NCBI GenBank assembly: GCA_943737045.1
Contig: CALSFV010000456.1
Span: 1 to 64,000 of the forward strand
DNA length: 64,000 bases
Direction: 5' to 3'
Source: Parapristionchus giblindavisi
Lineage: Eukaryota > Nematoda > Chromadorea > Rhabditida > Diplogasteridae
The translations under genes were made by a program, and so were the position numbers. The notes under the pieces were generated by a model. The model was given only the letters and a program-made list of their open reading frames with translations, searched no databases and was not told the origin of the DNA. Below are positions 26,608 to 39,038 of this stretch, one piece after another (position 1 is the first letter of the stretch; the number at the start of each line of letters is the position of its first letter).

Positions 26608-29030
26608 AAGAAGAAGAAGAAGAAGAAGAAGAAGAAGAAGAAGAAGAAGAAGAAGAAGAAGAAGAAGAAGAAGAAGAAGAAGAAGAAGAAGAAGAAGAAG
26701 AAGAAGAAGAAGAAGAAGAAGAAGAAGAAGAAGAAGAAGAAGAAGAAGAAGAAGAAGAAGAAGAAGAAGAAGAAGAAGAAGAAGAAGAAGAAGAAGAAGA
26801 AGAAGAAGAAGAAGAAGAAGAAGAAGAAGAAGAAGAAGAAGAAGAAGAAGAAGAAGAAGAAGAAGAAGAAGAAGAAGAAGAAGAAGAAGAAGAAGAAAGA
26901 AGAAGAAGAAGAAGAAGAAGAAGAAGAAGAAGAAGAGGAATAGAATTGTGAGGGAGGAAGGAAGAATTGACTCATCATATACTTATATCTACTATGGACT
27001 ATGTACTCCCGAAGATGTTAAAGACATCAAAGAACTACTTCCATTCTAGGACCTCCTATTGTTATTGTAATGATATTATAAGAATAGATTCAGGATAAAT
27101 GGAAGGATAGTATTGGATATCTATCTCTCTCACGAGTATTCATATTTGATACATAAAGATCTGAGAGGGAGAGGGAGATAGATAGATCTATGGTGTGGAT
27201 TGATCTGTTAGAAACAAGTCATTTACTACTCCTCCTACTCCATTTTCTTTACTCTTCATCTACTATTCCACGCTATCTCTTTCCTCTTCTGACAAGCCAA
27301 ATGATAGAAAAAGAAGACCATAGATAACTACCGTATACCCTACCAGTTGGGTCCCCCGTATAGACCGCTCACAGGAGGGAGATCAATTCAGAATGATCTC
27401 CCCTCATTATCCTTGCATCGTCATTCCTCATGACCCATTCCCCTATATAAACCCCCTCCTATGCTGATAAAGTTAGTCTCGAGTGAGCTTGTCGTCTAGT
27501 CTTCCTTGTTACACTTCAACTGGCGACCAAGAGCATCGGACTCCACTCGGCGACCTCGGATTGAAGGTCTTCAAGGAAGAAGGAGGAGTGGAGGTTTGAA
27601 GGACCGTCGACCCAGGATTGGAGTCTTAAGGAATGGACGATAATGAGGTGATGTCTAGGATTCGATTCTCATCTGAACCATTGAGCTGCCAGCGCGTTTG
27701 GATCCCAGGGAGAGGACCAACTTCGAAGATCTTCTGTGATGGGCCAAGAATCGAGTCGAGGGCCACCCAAGGCATCCAGAAGTAGAAGAGCCGTGGGATG
27801 AGAAGATCCATGTTGTTTGACGGCGTTCCGTCAAAGGGGAGGAGTTGGGTCCCCCGTATAGACCGCTCACAGGAGGGAGATCAATTCAGAATGATCTCCC
27901 CTCATTATCCTTGCATCGTCATTCCTCATGACCCATTCCCCTATATAAACCCCCTCCTATGCTGATAAAGTTAGTCTCGAGTGAGCTTGTCGTCTAGTCT
28001 TCCTTGTTACACTTCAACTCTACCCATCACTAATACAATGAATACAGTACCCTCATCCCACATCATAATGTATTCGGTACCTTTCTTGGGATATTAGCAA
28101 ATCCTTGGATCTTCTTCAATAAATCTTTCAATTGTCTATCTTGTACTGCATCTATAGCCCTCTCCACTTGATCACACCATGCTTCTTGTTTAGCTTCACC
28201 CTGTAAAGATCAAAGATCAAAGATCATTGAGGTTACTGTAACACAACAAGTCTCCTTCCTCATCAACAATAATTCTAATAATACTCTCATCTTCGCTGTA
28301 ATACGAGTATACATATGAATATGGCATCATTATCTTTCTCTTTCTCTATTTCTTCTTCTTCATCTTCACTTTTTCATTCATTCATCTCATTATCTTTGTA
28401 TCCATCCTAATTACATGACATCATCCATCCAATATATCTATTCCCTCTTCCAACAAACAAAAGAGAACAATAGAAGACCAAAGAGAAAATGAGAAAACTA
28501 TTGAAATAAAACTAACTTTGTTCTCTTTCGATACATAATTCTTCCCTCCATACTTCTGATCTTCAGAGATACACTTCACGTGGGCGGCATACGATTTACG
28601 ACTGAATACGGGCAATCAATAGCTTGCGATAGATTAATCGATAATGAATACCGTACTCGAATCGTTGCTGGCAATCGATACAGGAGTAAGCGTCAGATCT
28701 GCATCGATAAGTGTGCTTCTCTACCTGAGATTGAGGATATTATTGATCCCATAAATGGGCGGGGTACATGGAGCTTGATTCTACAAGGGGGTCCAAACTG
28801 AAAATTGTATAAACAGGTTAATTTTATAGGGGGTTTTCAAGAAATACTTAATTTCAGCTAAACGTCATTTTTTACATGGGGTACTCCACTCAATTTTTGA
28901 AAATCCATATTTTTTTCAGGGAGCACCCACAAGTCCCATGTATGATTGATCCAATCCTTCATTTATACTTATTGATTACCTGATTTTTCTTCAAAGATTC
29001 ATTACAACCATCACAGGAGAAGAAAACCAT
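25040..29030 (-). CDS. LYAR-type nucleolar zinc-finger protein
   Basis: The homologous family binds nucleic acid in the nucleolus and supports cell growth and ribosome production. The start follows ttctag|ATG (29030), a trans-splice-like acceptor. The N-terminus MVFFSCDGCNES carries the first cysteine pair. The next exons (about 28690-28750 and 28505-28630, joined across a 55-bp intron) give EKHTYRC, YSCIDCQQRF and AAHVKCISEDQKYGG, the two-finger LYAR signature. An exon near 28083-28203 contains the QGFANIPRK motif and the one at about 25738-25863 contains FINFLVNS, both typical of LYAR homologues. Lys/Glu-rich exons follow, and a C-terminal MKVKKLRVAVLDEY segment (25040-25216). The 2.2-kb intron 25866-28082 holds the AAG tract and the LTR element. 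The CDS ends at 25040. Confidence 0.88.
26578..26937. repeat. (AAG)n microsatellite, about 360 bp, in a LYAR intron
   Basis: Continuous AAG units on the + strand with one one-base slip near 26898. It creates artefactual poly-Lys, poly-Arg and poly-Phe frames in three registers. It lies on the antisense strand of LYAR, so the transcript would contain (CUU)n. Confidence 0.97.
27345..28019 (+). mobile_element. Complete miniature LTR retrotransposon (TRIM-like), 675 bp
   Basis: Two 177-bp direct repeats, 27345-27521 and 27843-28019, look identical on reading. Each begins AGTTGGG and ends CAACT and has a TATATAAAC box near its middle. The element is flanked by the 5-bp target duplication CTACC (27340-27344 and 28020-28024). 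Directly after the first repeat comes GGCGACCAAGAG, a plausible primer-binding site; directly before the second is AAAGGGGAGG, a polypurine tract. The 321-bp interior has no gag or pol, so the copy is non-autonomous. It sits in an intron of LYAR, opposite to LYAR transcription. Confidence 0.93.
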
Positions 29031-29715
29031 CTAGAAATTGCGATTTATCCAATCAATCGATATTATTCATCAATTACAGTACTTTCCAGCGAATCAAACG
29101 CTCGATAATACAGTAGTATCCATAAACTAGTATAAACCGAGAAATCGTACATTTTATGCACTATGAATCGTATTATGCATGAAGAAAGAGGAACTCGCAC
29201 AACGGATGATTGCATATGACAAATAATACATAACAAACAAGGAATCATGGGGGAAAGAGCTACCGTAGTGTAAGATACGGTACTTCTATAGAGGGAATAC
29301 AGTATTGAGCTACAGTACTTCTAACGGTGATCTGATAGACGGATTAGGAAACGTCGTCCTGCGAAATAGTGCACAGTTGTAGTGAAAGAGGAAAGGCGAC
29401 GTTCCCTAATTGTGTCCGATCAGATATAAAAGTGACCTATACGGTAGGAATGTGTATTAACTGAGGGGAACAACAAATACTATATCATTATCACAATATC
29501 TTCTCAAGAGGTTATACCCAGATGTGAATGAATGGAAGGGTTACGGTAAGAAAAGGGAAGGGAACTTCTAACCTGATTAATTGGAAAGAGGACAAGGAAT
29601 GGAGGCAGATACAGTAATCACCTATGTTGCACATGATATTGATTGATTGATAAAACTCTTCGTAATACTATAAACAATAATAAGATGATATAATTAGTAT
29701 TCTATACAAAATAAG
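29031..29715. other. Intergenic region between PGAP2-like and LYAR genes
   Basis: No exon was recognised. An imperfect inverted repeat at about 29327-29420 (arms near GATCTGATAGACGGATTAGG and its approximate complement) could be an old hairpin element. Several TACGGTA-type motifs occur. The LYAR promoter or trans-splice leader region should lie here. Confidence 0.5.
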
Positions 29716-32242
29716 TTAAGAGTCTTTATGAACTGAAGGTAACAGTTGATATTGATATCCTCCTATTGATGATGATGATCCTATCATAAGACTCTTTCCA
29801 TGAAAGTCTAGATATAAGGTCGAATGGAAGGCAATGTTCGATAGAATTATCATGTATTCTGAAAATAAACAATCAATCAATAATCACAACATACAGTATC
29901 GGCTTATTTTGACCGGTGCATCATTTAATCAATAAATGAATAAATACTACGACTAACCAGCAATGGCGAATAGTGTATATACTCCAGCTTCACAATATGT
30001 ATTATGTCTATAGTATAGATATGCAGCTACGATCATTGAGATGAATGAGAGTGAAGCAGCTAATGATTTGTATTCAAATGATGCTTCACCCTGAATAAAG
30101 AAGAATATAAATTAATCTATGATAGCTTCTGACTCTATCGAGTTATTCTTGCTACAGCAATACAACCCTCTTTAACTTCCATCTTATTCCTTTCTCGGAC
30201 TAATCTCCATTCAGATAGAAAAATCGTTACAGATTGATTATGAATCGATCCATCTAAGTTCTTTAGGCACAGGCAAGCAAGTGAACTAAAACCATACTCT
30301 AACTATCAATACTTGTATCATTCTGTCACACAATGGATAAGACCATTTTATTATACCCAATGATATATTGTACTGTAGAATCCACTCAGTATAAAACAGA
30401 AAAACTACGGCATAATTGGTAAAAGGATTAGAGGATGAAACGAGAAAATTACAGGTGAAAAGAACGTCACCATGAAATCTCACAAATGCGAAGAAAAGAA
30501 ATGCAATGATGAAAAAATAATGATATTTCAATGAATTCATCGCGTGAGACATAGCATGTGTAGATTTGGAAAAATATTTTTTAATGAATATTATAATACT
30601 TTCAGAGATAATTTTCTATCGTCACTCTAATAATAATAAGAATATGGATAACTCACAATCTTAGTAGATAATGATCTTCTTCTTCCAGAGTATGAATACA
30701 AGAATGTAGATAGGAACATATAGATGATAGCTGATCCTCCAAAGATACCAAAACAGATTGCATGTGCTTCTGTAATGAAGATATTTGAATCAAATCCTTT
30801 GTTGAGAGTGAAGCAACACTTATAGTCCTTATAATTCAGTTGTTTTAATATGGCTATTACAAAATGAGCACAATAGAATTATTATTCGAGTGTAAAAGTT
30901 CATCAATATGAATTGTATTCAAATAAAATGTTCTCAACTACAGATACTATTCCATTCAATAGATTAGATTGCAAGAAACCAATGCATCTAAATCCCTCTA
31001 ATCCTTCCACTATAATTACCTTCTTTAATCCATTACTATATTTACTTACATAATGAATAAACAAATGTAATCCCAATGGAATTGTCACACATAATGTGTT
31101 CAACATCTTTACATTTTAACTTAAAATGGTATAAATAATGATACTAACGATGATTCTCCGTAGATGAGATAGCAGTCAATAGAAGAAGGAAGATATTCTC
31201 AATGATGTGAATACCACAAGCAACCTAAATAATAGTGATTTTAAAGGTATATGATATTATTAATATTAATAATTGTTCAAATATGAAATAACTAACCTGA
31301 CAGAGTACTCTGAACATGCAACTATTATTGGGTGGTTGAAGAGGAGAAGATAGAAGAAAGTTCCTGAATAGAATACAAATCAATAAATGGACTACGATTG
31401 AGTGGACATGGATGATAATATCATAATTGATATACAGAGTATAAATAGAGTAGATGTATGTTGATCTATGTAATGGAATATGATCACTCTAGAAATAGGG
31501 GAACGGAATTCATTAAAAGTATGAGACGAGAAAGCGACGGGTAAATAATCTTTCTTGAAAGAATGAATATTACCCATAGGTGGGCACGCTGGGGGAAAGG
31601 CTGTTCGCAAACTGGGGAATTGTAGGGCAAGGCTATGCGCATGGGCATTTTTTAGCAGATTTGACAGGAAATTTTCCAATTTTTGTGAGGGAAGGCTATG
31701 CATTTTTTAGCAGATTTGACAGGAAATTTTCCAATTTTTGTGAGGGAAGGCTATGCGCAAGGCCCTGCAAGGGAAAGCAAGGCTGTGCGCAAAAATAATT
31801 CGTTTTCACGCGCCCACCTATGTATGATATTACCTATATGCAATGGCAAGAAGAAATCGAGGTCCACCGTGTAATCCAACTAATACTCTCCAGATATACT
31901 TCTCTGGTGCAAATGATGATACTGCTGCTGATACTGATGGAAGCCTGATATCGATTGGTTTAGACTGCTTACCATAATCAAAATGATATTAGTGAAAATA
32001 CTTGATTACAGTAATCCGAGCATGAATAAGAAGACATACCAATTGGGTACATGACAATGTGTAGTGGTGGCTTCATCATAATGTAGTAATAGAGCACATA
32101 GAATACATAGAAAGAGTGCAGTTGTTGGTAGACCAGCTACTGCATAGACAATAAATCGAAATGGTAGTGATACTACCTACAAAACAATAATCATGATAGG
32201 GAAAGATAAAATGATAAATACCTCATCTTCTCCTAAAGCCAT
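29716..32242 (-). CDS. PGAP2/FRAG1-family membrane protein
   Basis: Multi-pass protein of the PGAP2/FRAG1 family, whose members act on lipid remodelling of GPI anchors in the ER/Golgi. Exon 1 is 32222-32242 (MALGEDE). Exon 2, 32041-32176, encodes a first membrane span followed by acidic and His residues. The next exon (about 31831-31974) has LPSVSAAVSSFAPEKYIWR and a GLHGGPRFLLA stretch, the family signature. Later exons add CQVACGIHIIENIFLLLL, an ICFGIFGGSAIIYMF span, and a final span ending in a Ser/Gly-rich tail (TAA at 29716). A short upstream ORF (ATG CGA AGA TAG) lies between the acceptor ttgcag and the start. The gap to the upstream uL16m gene is about 250 bp on the same strand, so an operon is possible. 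An intron carries a GGTGGGC MITE. Confidence 0.8.
31579..31818. mobile_element. MITE, GGTGGGC family, copy 1, TA target duplication
   Basis: A 240-bp element with ends GGTGGGC/GCCCACC flanked by TA. The interior repeats GGCTATGCGCA-like words, and a segment of about 55-58 bp containing GCAGATTTGACAGGAAATTT is present twice in tandem (about 31646-31757). It is closely related to the 181-bp copy in STT3 at 35449-35629. Confidence 0.88.
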
Positions 32243-32494
32243 TGTTTGATGTGGGTCTGTACTATCTTCGCATACTCTGCAAGAGAAAGAATGTCTCAAG
32301 AATGAATTAGGTCAGACAGAGTAGATCATACAATTAGATAGTACAATGGGGATTCAATCAACCCTTTCAATAAGAACAGATGATAGAGAGGCTTAGATAT
32401 CTTTATCAGTCTCATAAGAGAAAACAAATCAACAGAGATCAATATACAACAAATAACTACTAGATGACTATTCAATCTAATCCATTATTTTCAT

Positions 32495-33701
32495 CTATCG
32501 GTACTTTCCTTTCCATGCAACGTCATATTGACTCAACCATGATGTACAATTCTGCATATTATACTTGATGACTCGATTCCAATCAAATGGATTCTGATTG
32601 TGATTGGCGATCTGAATATTAAACAAATAAGTATAACCAGACACATAATAAAAAGTATTGTAAGCAATGGAAAGAATAGAAATTAGTTGATCAATCAATA
32701 TATTCGTAGATATACGTACCAATTCTTCTTCTTTTCTTCTATCATCGAGTATTCGCTGACTCACAAATTCAACAGGAAATGAGAATCTTTCACAAAGATA
32801 GAGAAGAAACGCTTGAGCCTGGAATTCAATACATGAATGCTTTAAGAAACAAACATTTTCATATCCTCAGAATTTGAGGATCGATCCACTGTATAAGGCT
32901 CATCTTTAAGCGAAAAATAACGATTTTTCTAAATCGACCCTCTATATAAAAAGATCATGTGAGGGTTCCGAAAATATATGTATAGAATAAGTGTAAAACT
33001 CACTTCAGTTTCAGTAATATGTCCGCCAATTTCTAAGATGATTCTATTAGCTTTGACTGGAGTGACATAATGAGAGATTGATCCTTTTCCACCTCCCAAT
33101 CGAGTTCCCTATATAATTAGAGGATAATAACAGACTGAAAGTTAACTATGACTTGTTACCTGAGCCTTCTTAGTTCTTGGTAACCAAGGAGCATCTACTC
33201 TCCATACTGCGAATTGTTTCTCGATTAAGTTTTTATTGATACGATCCTCAAAATCAAAAATTACATTATTTTAAATCAAGAATCGTTGTACCTGTAGAAA
33301 TTTGAAATCATGTGAAGAAATGAAACCTCCAGAGACAGCAGCCAATCCGTATTGTTCATGAATTAGTTCAGTGTGAATCTCTTCCACGCCTCTTGTCTAA
33401 ACAAAACACATTTACTGATTAACTAAAAGAGCGAACAGTACCTCAATCATTCTTTTCGATGTCTTATATTTAGTCTCGCCCGATTCACCATTGTAAGCAG
33501 GTTCCATGGGCATAGCAGGTAGTTTGAGTTGACCGTCATGAGGCCAGGTCACTTCTTAAAATTGAAACAGTCTAAATAATCACCAAAGTTGAGCAACTCA
33601 CTCTCGAAAGTAACAGGGAACGGATATTTCTTCATTCCACGAGAAGATACGGATACACATTGACCGGCTGTTCGACATAATCCCCGTAGAGAGGAGTTCA
33701 T
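32495..33701 (-). CDS. Mitochondrial ribosomal protein uL16m (MRPL16)
   Basis: Component of the large mitochondrial ribosomal subunit near the tRNA-binding face. The start at 33701 lies six bases after ttctag, a trans-splice-like acceptor; the N-terminus NSSLRGLCRTAGQ is basic, as for a mitochondrial targeting peptide. The L16 core follows in order: GVEEIHTELIHEQYGLAAV and a SGGFISSHDF segment (about 33299-33397), KQFAVWRVDAPWLPRTKK (about 33165-33240), then RLGGGKGSISHYVTPVKANR and an EIGGHITE segment (about 33004-33110). Two C-terminal exons end at TAG 32495. It is divergent from STT3 across about 490 bp and lies upstream of the PGAP2-like gene. Confidence 0.92.
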
Positions 33702-34192
33702 CTTGAACTAGAAATAAACTTATACAACAAAATCAATTAATTTAAAAATTATTAGAGGCTAATGAATTATGGTGTATCAATGAACCTACCAGTTACGGTA
33801 GACCACTGATAAATATAGTAAGTTTGCAGTATCTAAATATGCGATGCTACTTTGTCTTCTCATTTTTATTGTAATTCTGCATAACTGCTAATCGACATAA
33901 TGATTTTAAGTTGATCTCCCTGAGAAAAGTAGAATATATACTCCAAATTGTAAACTAAACATTCTGCATTTATCATGACGTGGAAGACGAGAGCGTAGAG
34001 AAACAGGGTACACGTCGTCTCTGCGTCTCTGCCCCTCGATCTCCATTCAAACGATGCTCTCTCGCAGGGAAAATAAGCTCTTTTACTGTTATTTGCCAAC
34101 ACATACATGTATTGTTCACATATTGTAGATAATGCTTTGAGTTTTATTGTAGTAGAACGCCATTATTTATTGTAAATTACGTTTTAAAGGTA
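33702..34192. promoter_or_regulatory. Divergent promoter region between uL16m and STT3
   Basis: It separates two housekeeping genes that start in opposite directions. It contains GTCTCTGCGTCTCTGCC at about 34017-34033; a CTGCGTCTC-type motif is common in promoters of broadly expressed C. elegans genes, which I cite as general knowledge. Whether it serves one or both genes is inference. The reading frame 33866-34108 here is not supported as a gene. Confidence 0.5.
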
Positions 34193-37100
34193 ATGACTAA
34201 CGCAAAGGGCGGGTTGCTGCGAAGCAACTCATTAGCATACACGAGTCTACTCACATTTGTTATCCTCGCACTCGCTTGGTTCGTCGGATTCGCCTCTCGT
34301 CTCTTTGCCATCGTTCGATTCGAATCTATCATCCATGAGTTCGATCCTTGGTAAGTTCATCTTCTTCTGGCCTTACACCACGTCATCTAAACAAATGTAG
34401 ACGTAAACAAATTATAGGTTCAACTACCGTGCAACAGCACATATGGTAGAGCATGGTTACTATAATTTCTTGAATTGGTTCGATGAAAGAGCATGGTATC
34501 CACTCGGACGTATCGTAGGAGGAACGGTAAGGTTTACATGTCATTATTTTCTTATCTTTTTTTATTTAATTTATTGTTTACTTATTATTTTTTTACTTAT
34601 ATTGAATGTATAATCAATTCAGGTGTATCCTGGTCTGATGGTAACATCTGGCTTGATCCATCACGTTCTCGATTTGTTGAACTTCCCCGTTCACATTAGA
34701 GATATCTGTGTATTCCTTGCTCCTACCTTCTCGGGTCTCACTGCCATTGCCACTTACTTCCTCACTAAGGTTTGTCACTTCTTTAATTTCATTTATTTTC
34801 TTTCGATGGCTCTAGTTCGAGTGTTTCATAAAATAAGAATAAATGATTATAGGAGCTCTGGTCAGCTGGAGCTGGTCTCTTTGCTGCATGCTTCATTGCC
34901 ATCTCTCCTGGTTACACTTCTCGTTCTGTTGCTGGTTCATACGATAACGAAGGTATCGCCATCTTCGCCCTCCAGGTATCACTTTCTATCCTTTCCCACT
35001 CATTACTTATTGATTATTGTTAAATGTTTGTTTACATGGTATATTTCTAGGCTACATACTTCCTCTGGATCAAATCAGTCAAAACTGGATCAGTCATGTG
35101 GGCTGCTCTGTGTGGTCTCATGTATTTCTACATGGTTAGTTATCGATTGTTTATATCTTGATTGCATTTGTTTCATTTACATATTATTCACTTGTTCGAA
35201 CATTCATTTTGTTTGTATTGTTGCATAGATCTTAATAATTTATTTATTATAGGTGTCAGCTTGGGGAGGATATGTCTTCATCATCAATCTTATTCCTCTT
35301 CACGTACTCGTACTTGTTTGTATTGGAAGATTCTCTGCCAGAGTGTAAGTCATTATCGATTTATCGATGTTCATATTTATCTTCTCCAACATATACCCGA
35401 AATATATTATTAAGTGTATATTATTGGATTGTATTTAATGTTATCATAGGTGGGCACGCTGGGGGAAAAGGCTGTGCGCAATCCAGAGAATTGTAAAGCA
35501 AGGCTATGCGCATTTTTTGTAGTTTTGATTGGAAATTTTCCAATTTTTGAGAGCTTTGCAGCTATGCGCAAGGCCCCGCAAGGGAAGGCAAGGCTGTGTG
35601 CAAAAAGACTTCGTTTTCACGCGCCCACCTATGAATGTTATTATAAATTTCTTTCAGATACACTGCATATTCTGCTTTCTATGTCCTTGGAACGATTCTA
35701 TCCATGCAGATTCCATTTGTTGGTTTCCAACCTGTCAAGACCAGTGAACATATGCCCGCTCTTGGAGTATTTGGATTGATTCAGGTAATTATTCAAGTCC
35801 AGAGGATCATAGATCATAATTTTTTGTTCATCTCACATTTTCAGAAAAAATATAAACCATAGGTCGAATAGTTAGGTTATCGGTTTTCAAAATCCGGTCA
35901 GGTTTTTTCAATTTTTGTGAAATTTTGGTACAAAATCCGGTCAGGCTTGGTACTTTGTAACATACTTTTCGATCTATGATATAAACTGACTCGTAATTGT
36001 TATAAACATTATTTTGCTAAACTTGCTTATTTTTCTCTCTTTGTTGCCGAAGTCTGCAAAAGTGATCTTTTTTTATAAGCCAACCAATTTATAGACGTAC
36101 CCATGCCCACAATGGGTGTACTTGACAAACCATGTCCTAGACTCTCGTTTCTATAATTATTGATTATAGATCGTAGCAGCGCTTCAATATGCTCGTACTC
36201 GTGTAACTCGTGCCCAATTCCTCACAATCTTTGTTGGAGGACTTTCCATTACACTTGGAGTAGGTCTTGTAGGATATCTCGCACTTGTATGGGGAGGTAT
36301 GCATATCTATTCCATTATTCAACTTGATTATGTCTATTGATTCTTTCATCTGTTATACATACTTTATCAATCTTCTTAAGGTTACGTCGCTCCATTCTCT
36401 GGTCGCTTCTATTCTCTATGGGATACAGGATACGCGAAGATTCACATTCCTATCATTGCTTCTGTCTCTGAACATCAACCCACTACGTATGATTCACTTT
36501 TTGTTTCATTATTTGTAGTTGTTGAATTAGTTGTAAATGTATATATGTATCCCCTATGTATTTCATTCTCTTACCTGAACCACATAAAGATATTATTATT
36601 ATAATGCTTATATATCCATTTCAGTTGGGTATCATTCTTCTTTGATCTTCATATCACAGCAGCTGTATTCCCAGCTGGTCTATGGTACTGTGTAAAGAAT
36701 GTCAACGATGAACGTGTATTCAGTATGTTTATTATTCAATTTCATCTACTTTATCTTAAATTAGTTGTTTACATTGGTTAAGTTGATTATATTATAGTTA
36801 TTCTGTACGCCGTAAGCGCAGTCTACTTTGCTGGAGTAATGGTTCGTCTTATGCTCACTCTCACTCCTGTTGTTTGTGTACTCGCTGGAATTGCATTCTC
36901 ACTCACTTTTGAGAAGTTCCTCAAGTAAGTTCAATCCTTATCCACAATGATTGGATTACTGTTATGGGGGAGGGGTTCTAACAATGGTGTAAAGTCGAAA
37001 TTCAGTTTTCTGATTAGTAAAAAAAGAGCCACAAAAATTCCGCCTATTTTTAAGAACATGGAAATTTGCAATCGTAAAGTGAATTTCCGCACCTTTTTAA

Positions 37101-39038
37101 AAAGTATGGAAACTCGCCGATTTCGGGTTTCCACTCTTGTAACGGTCCATAATTCAATCCTTCTGTAGGAATGAAGATCAATTCCGTTCTTCCAACTCTG
37201 GTTCCGATAGCAAGATGTACGATAAACTGAAGAAGCCTAGAGTAAGTCTCGCCAGTCGATCAATATACTTACCGTAATCTTGCCTTATTCCAGTCAGGAT
37301 CAACAACAGATGGAAATGAAGTATCTGGTGATCCAATTGGTGCCAATACTCGTTCAATCGTATCATTCGTTATGTCTATTCTTCTTCTCATGTTTGTTGT
37401 CCATGCTACATATGTAACCTCGAATGCCTACTCTCATCCTTCTGTTGTACTTCAGAGCTCTACCTCTAGCGGGTTTGTTCTTATTACCTATTTACTCTAT
37501 CTATTACTTTATCGTTTTGTATTGTAGTGGTCGTGTAATGATGGATGACTTCCGTGAGGCTTATCATTGGTTGAGAGAGAATACACCTGACGATGCAAGA
37601 ATCATGAGTTGGTGGGATTATGGATATCAGGTATTATCATAATTCACTTAAAAATTCTTTTTTATCATATTATTTATTGTTATTTCTAGATTGCTGGTAT
37701 GGCTAATCGTACAACTCTTGTCGACAACAACACATGGAACAACTCTCATATTGCCCTCGTTGGAAAGGCGATGAGCAGCAATGAAACTGCCGCCTATGAG
37801 GTGTGTGTCTATCTGTCTCTGTAGTGTAGTGGTAAACGCGATTGTCTATCACTCCAAAGGTCGTTGGTTCGATCCCAGCCTGCGAAAAGTAAAGCTGTTG
37901 TAGCATTTGTGCCACATCAGTTTCAAATCGTAGGAAGACCGTATAGCTCTATCATAGTCCGCTCTAGCTAGTCTATTCTATAGCGGTTCCATATGTGCTA
38001 CAGTATCCCTTTAGATAACTTAGACCTTTAGTTAACTGTATTTCTTTTAACTCTTTTATATCCATATATTATTATTATTATGATTTAATTTTACAGATTA
38101 TGCGTGAGCTCGATGTAGATTACGTATTGGTTATCTTTGGTGGAGTAATTGGATATTCTGGAGATGATATCAATAAGTTCTTATGGATGGTCAGAATTGC
38201 TGAAGGAGAACATCCTAAGGAGATTAAGGTCACTATTTATTATTCATCTTATACTTATTATTGCGTTTTATTATTGTCAATAATAGAACTTTTGTTTTGT
38301 GTTGTTTTATTATTGATTCGAAACGAGACGATATTTCAGGAACAAAACTACTTCACCGAGTCTGGAGAGTACTCTGTTGGTGCTCAGGCATCTCAAACTA
38401 TGCTCAACTGTCTCATGTACAAGGTAATGTATCATTATAACTGATGGTCTCCTCTATTCAACATGATATGTCATTCAGATGAGTTATTATCGTTTCGGAG
38501 AGACTCGAGTAGGATACAATCAACCTGCTGGATATGATAGAACCAGAAACTATGTTATTGGAAAGACGGTAAGCCATTCTAATTTACTCCTGAGATATAT
38601 TTGATGTGGGGTATACTATAATAAAGTATAATGATTGATTACCTTGTAGGACATTACTCTTGATCACATTGAAGAAGCGTACACAACAGAGAATTGGCTC
38701 GTGAGAATCTATCGAGTGAAGAAACCAGTGAATAGAGCATCTATCAAGTATACTGATAGGTTGGTTATATCTAAACGGTTTATCTCACTTTTAAAATATA
38801 CATATTTGATGATATTGCGATGTTTGCATCTACTTATTTGATAGATTATGACAATATAATGAAATACGAATAGAGATAAGATAGTATAATGGTATCTAAT
38901 CATTGATTGATTGATTATAGGAAGATTCGTCCTCCAGGAGGTCACAAGACATCATCAACAACAGGAAGAAGTGGAAGAAAAGGATCATTGAAGAATAAGC
39001 CTGTTGTTGTGAAAGGAAAGAAACCAGTGACTGCCTAA
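34193..39038 (+). CDS. stt-3: STT3, catalytic subunit of oligosaccharyltransferase
   Basis: Transfers the lipid-linked glycan to Asn in N-X-S/T sites in the ER lumen. Twenty exons read in phase to about 765 residues: 34193-34350, 34418-34526, 34623-34769, 34853-34975, 35051-35134, 35253-35344, 35658-35784, 36170-36296, 36381-36486, 36625-36722, 36798-36924, 37169-37241, 37294-37472, 37528-37630, 37690-37800, 38097-38228, 38340-38423, 38479-38568, 38650-38759 and 38921-39038. Seen: multiple hydrophobic spans; [16 protein letters not shown] in the first luminal loop (a conserved, catalytic Asp); SVSEHQPT (residues about 350-357); and the WWDYGYQ signature (545-551). A Lys/Arg-rich tail ends the protein. 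Introns host a GGTGGGC MITE and a tRNA-like sequence. No frame breaks were seen. Confidence 0.97.
35449..35629. mobile_element. MITE, GGTGGGC family, copy 2, in an STT3 intron
   Basis: A 181-bp element flanked by TA, with ends GGTGGGC and GCCCACC. It shares GCTGGGGGAAA, GGCTATGCGCA and TTCGTTTTCACGCGCCCACC with copy 1 at 31579-31818 but has only one unit of the internal 55-58 bp repeat. Confidence 0.88.
37815..37886 (+). repeat. tRNA-like sequence in an STT3 intron (A and B boxes)
   Basis: TAGTGTAGTGGTAAACGCG resembles a tRNA D-arm/A box, and GGTTCGATCCC 45 bases later is a B-box match. I could not build a convincing anticodon stem or a paired acceptor stem, so it looks like a tRNA-derived repeat or a decayed tRNA gene on the sense strand of the host intron. 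Confidence 0.5.

Noticed and set aside
26425..27049. Poly-Lys, poly-Arg and poly-Phe reading frames of 135-173 residues
   Set aside because: All are the three registers of the (AAG)n microsatellite in a LYAR intron.
34623..35413. Long + strand frames overlapping STT3
   Set aside because: They read through STT3 introns; the spliced model keeps the conserved frame and explains the sequence.
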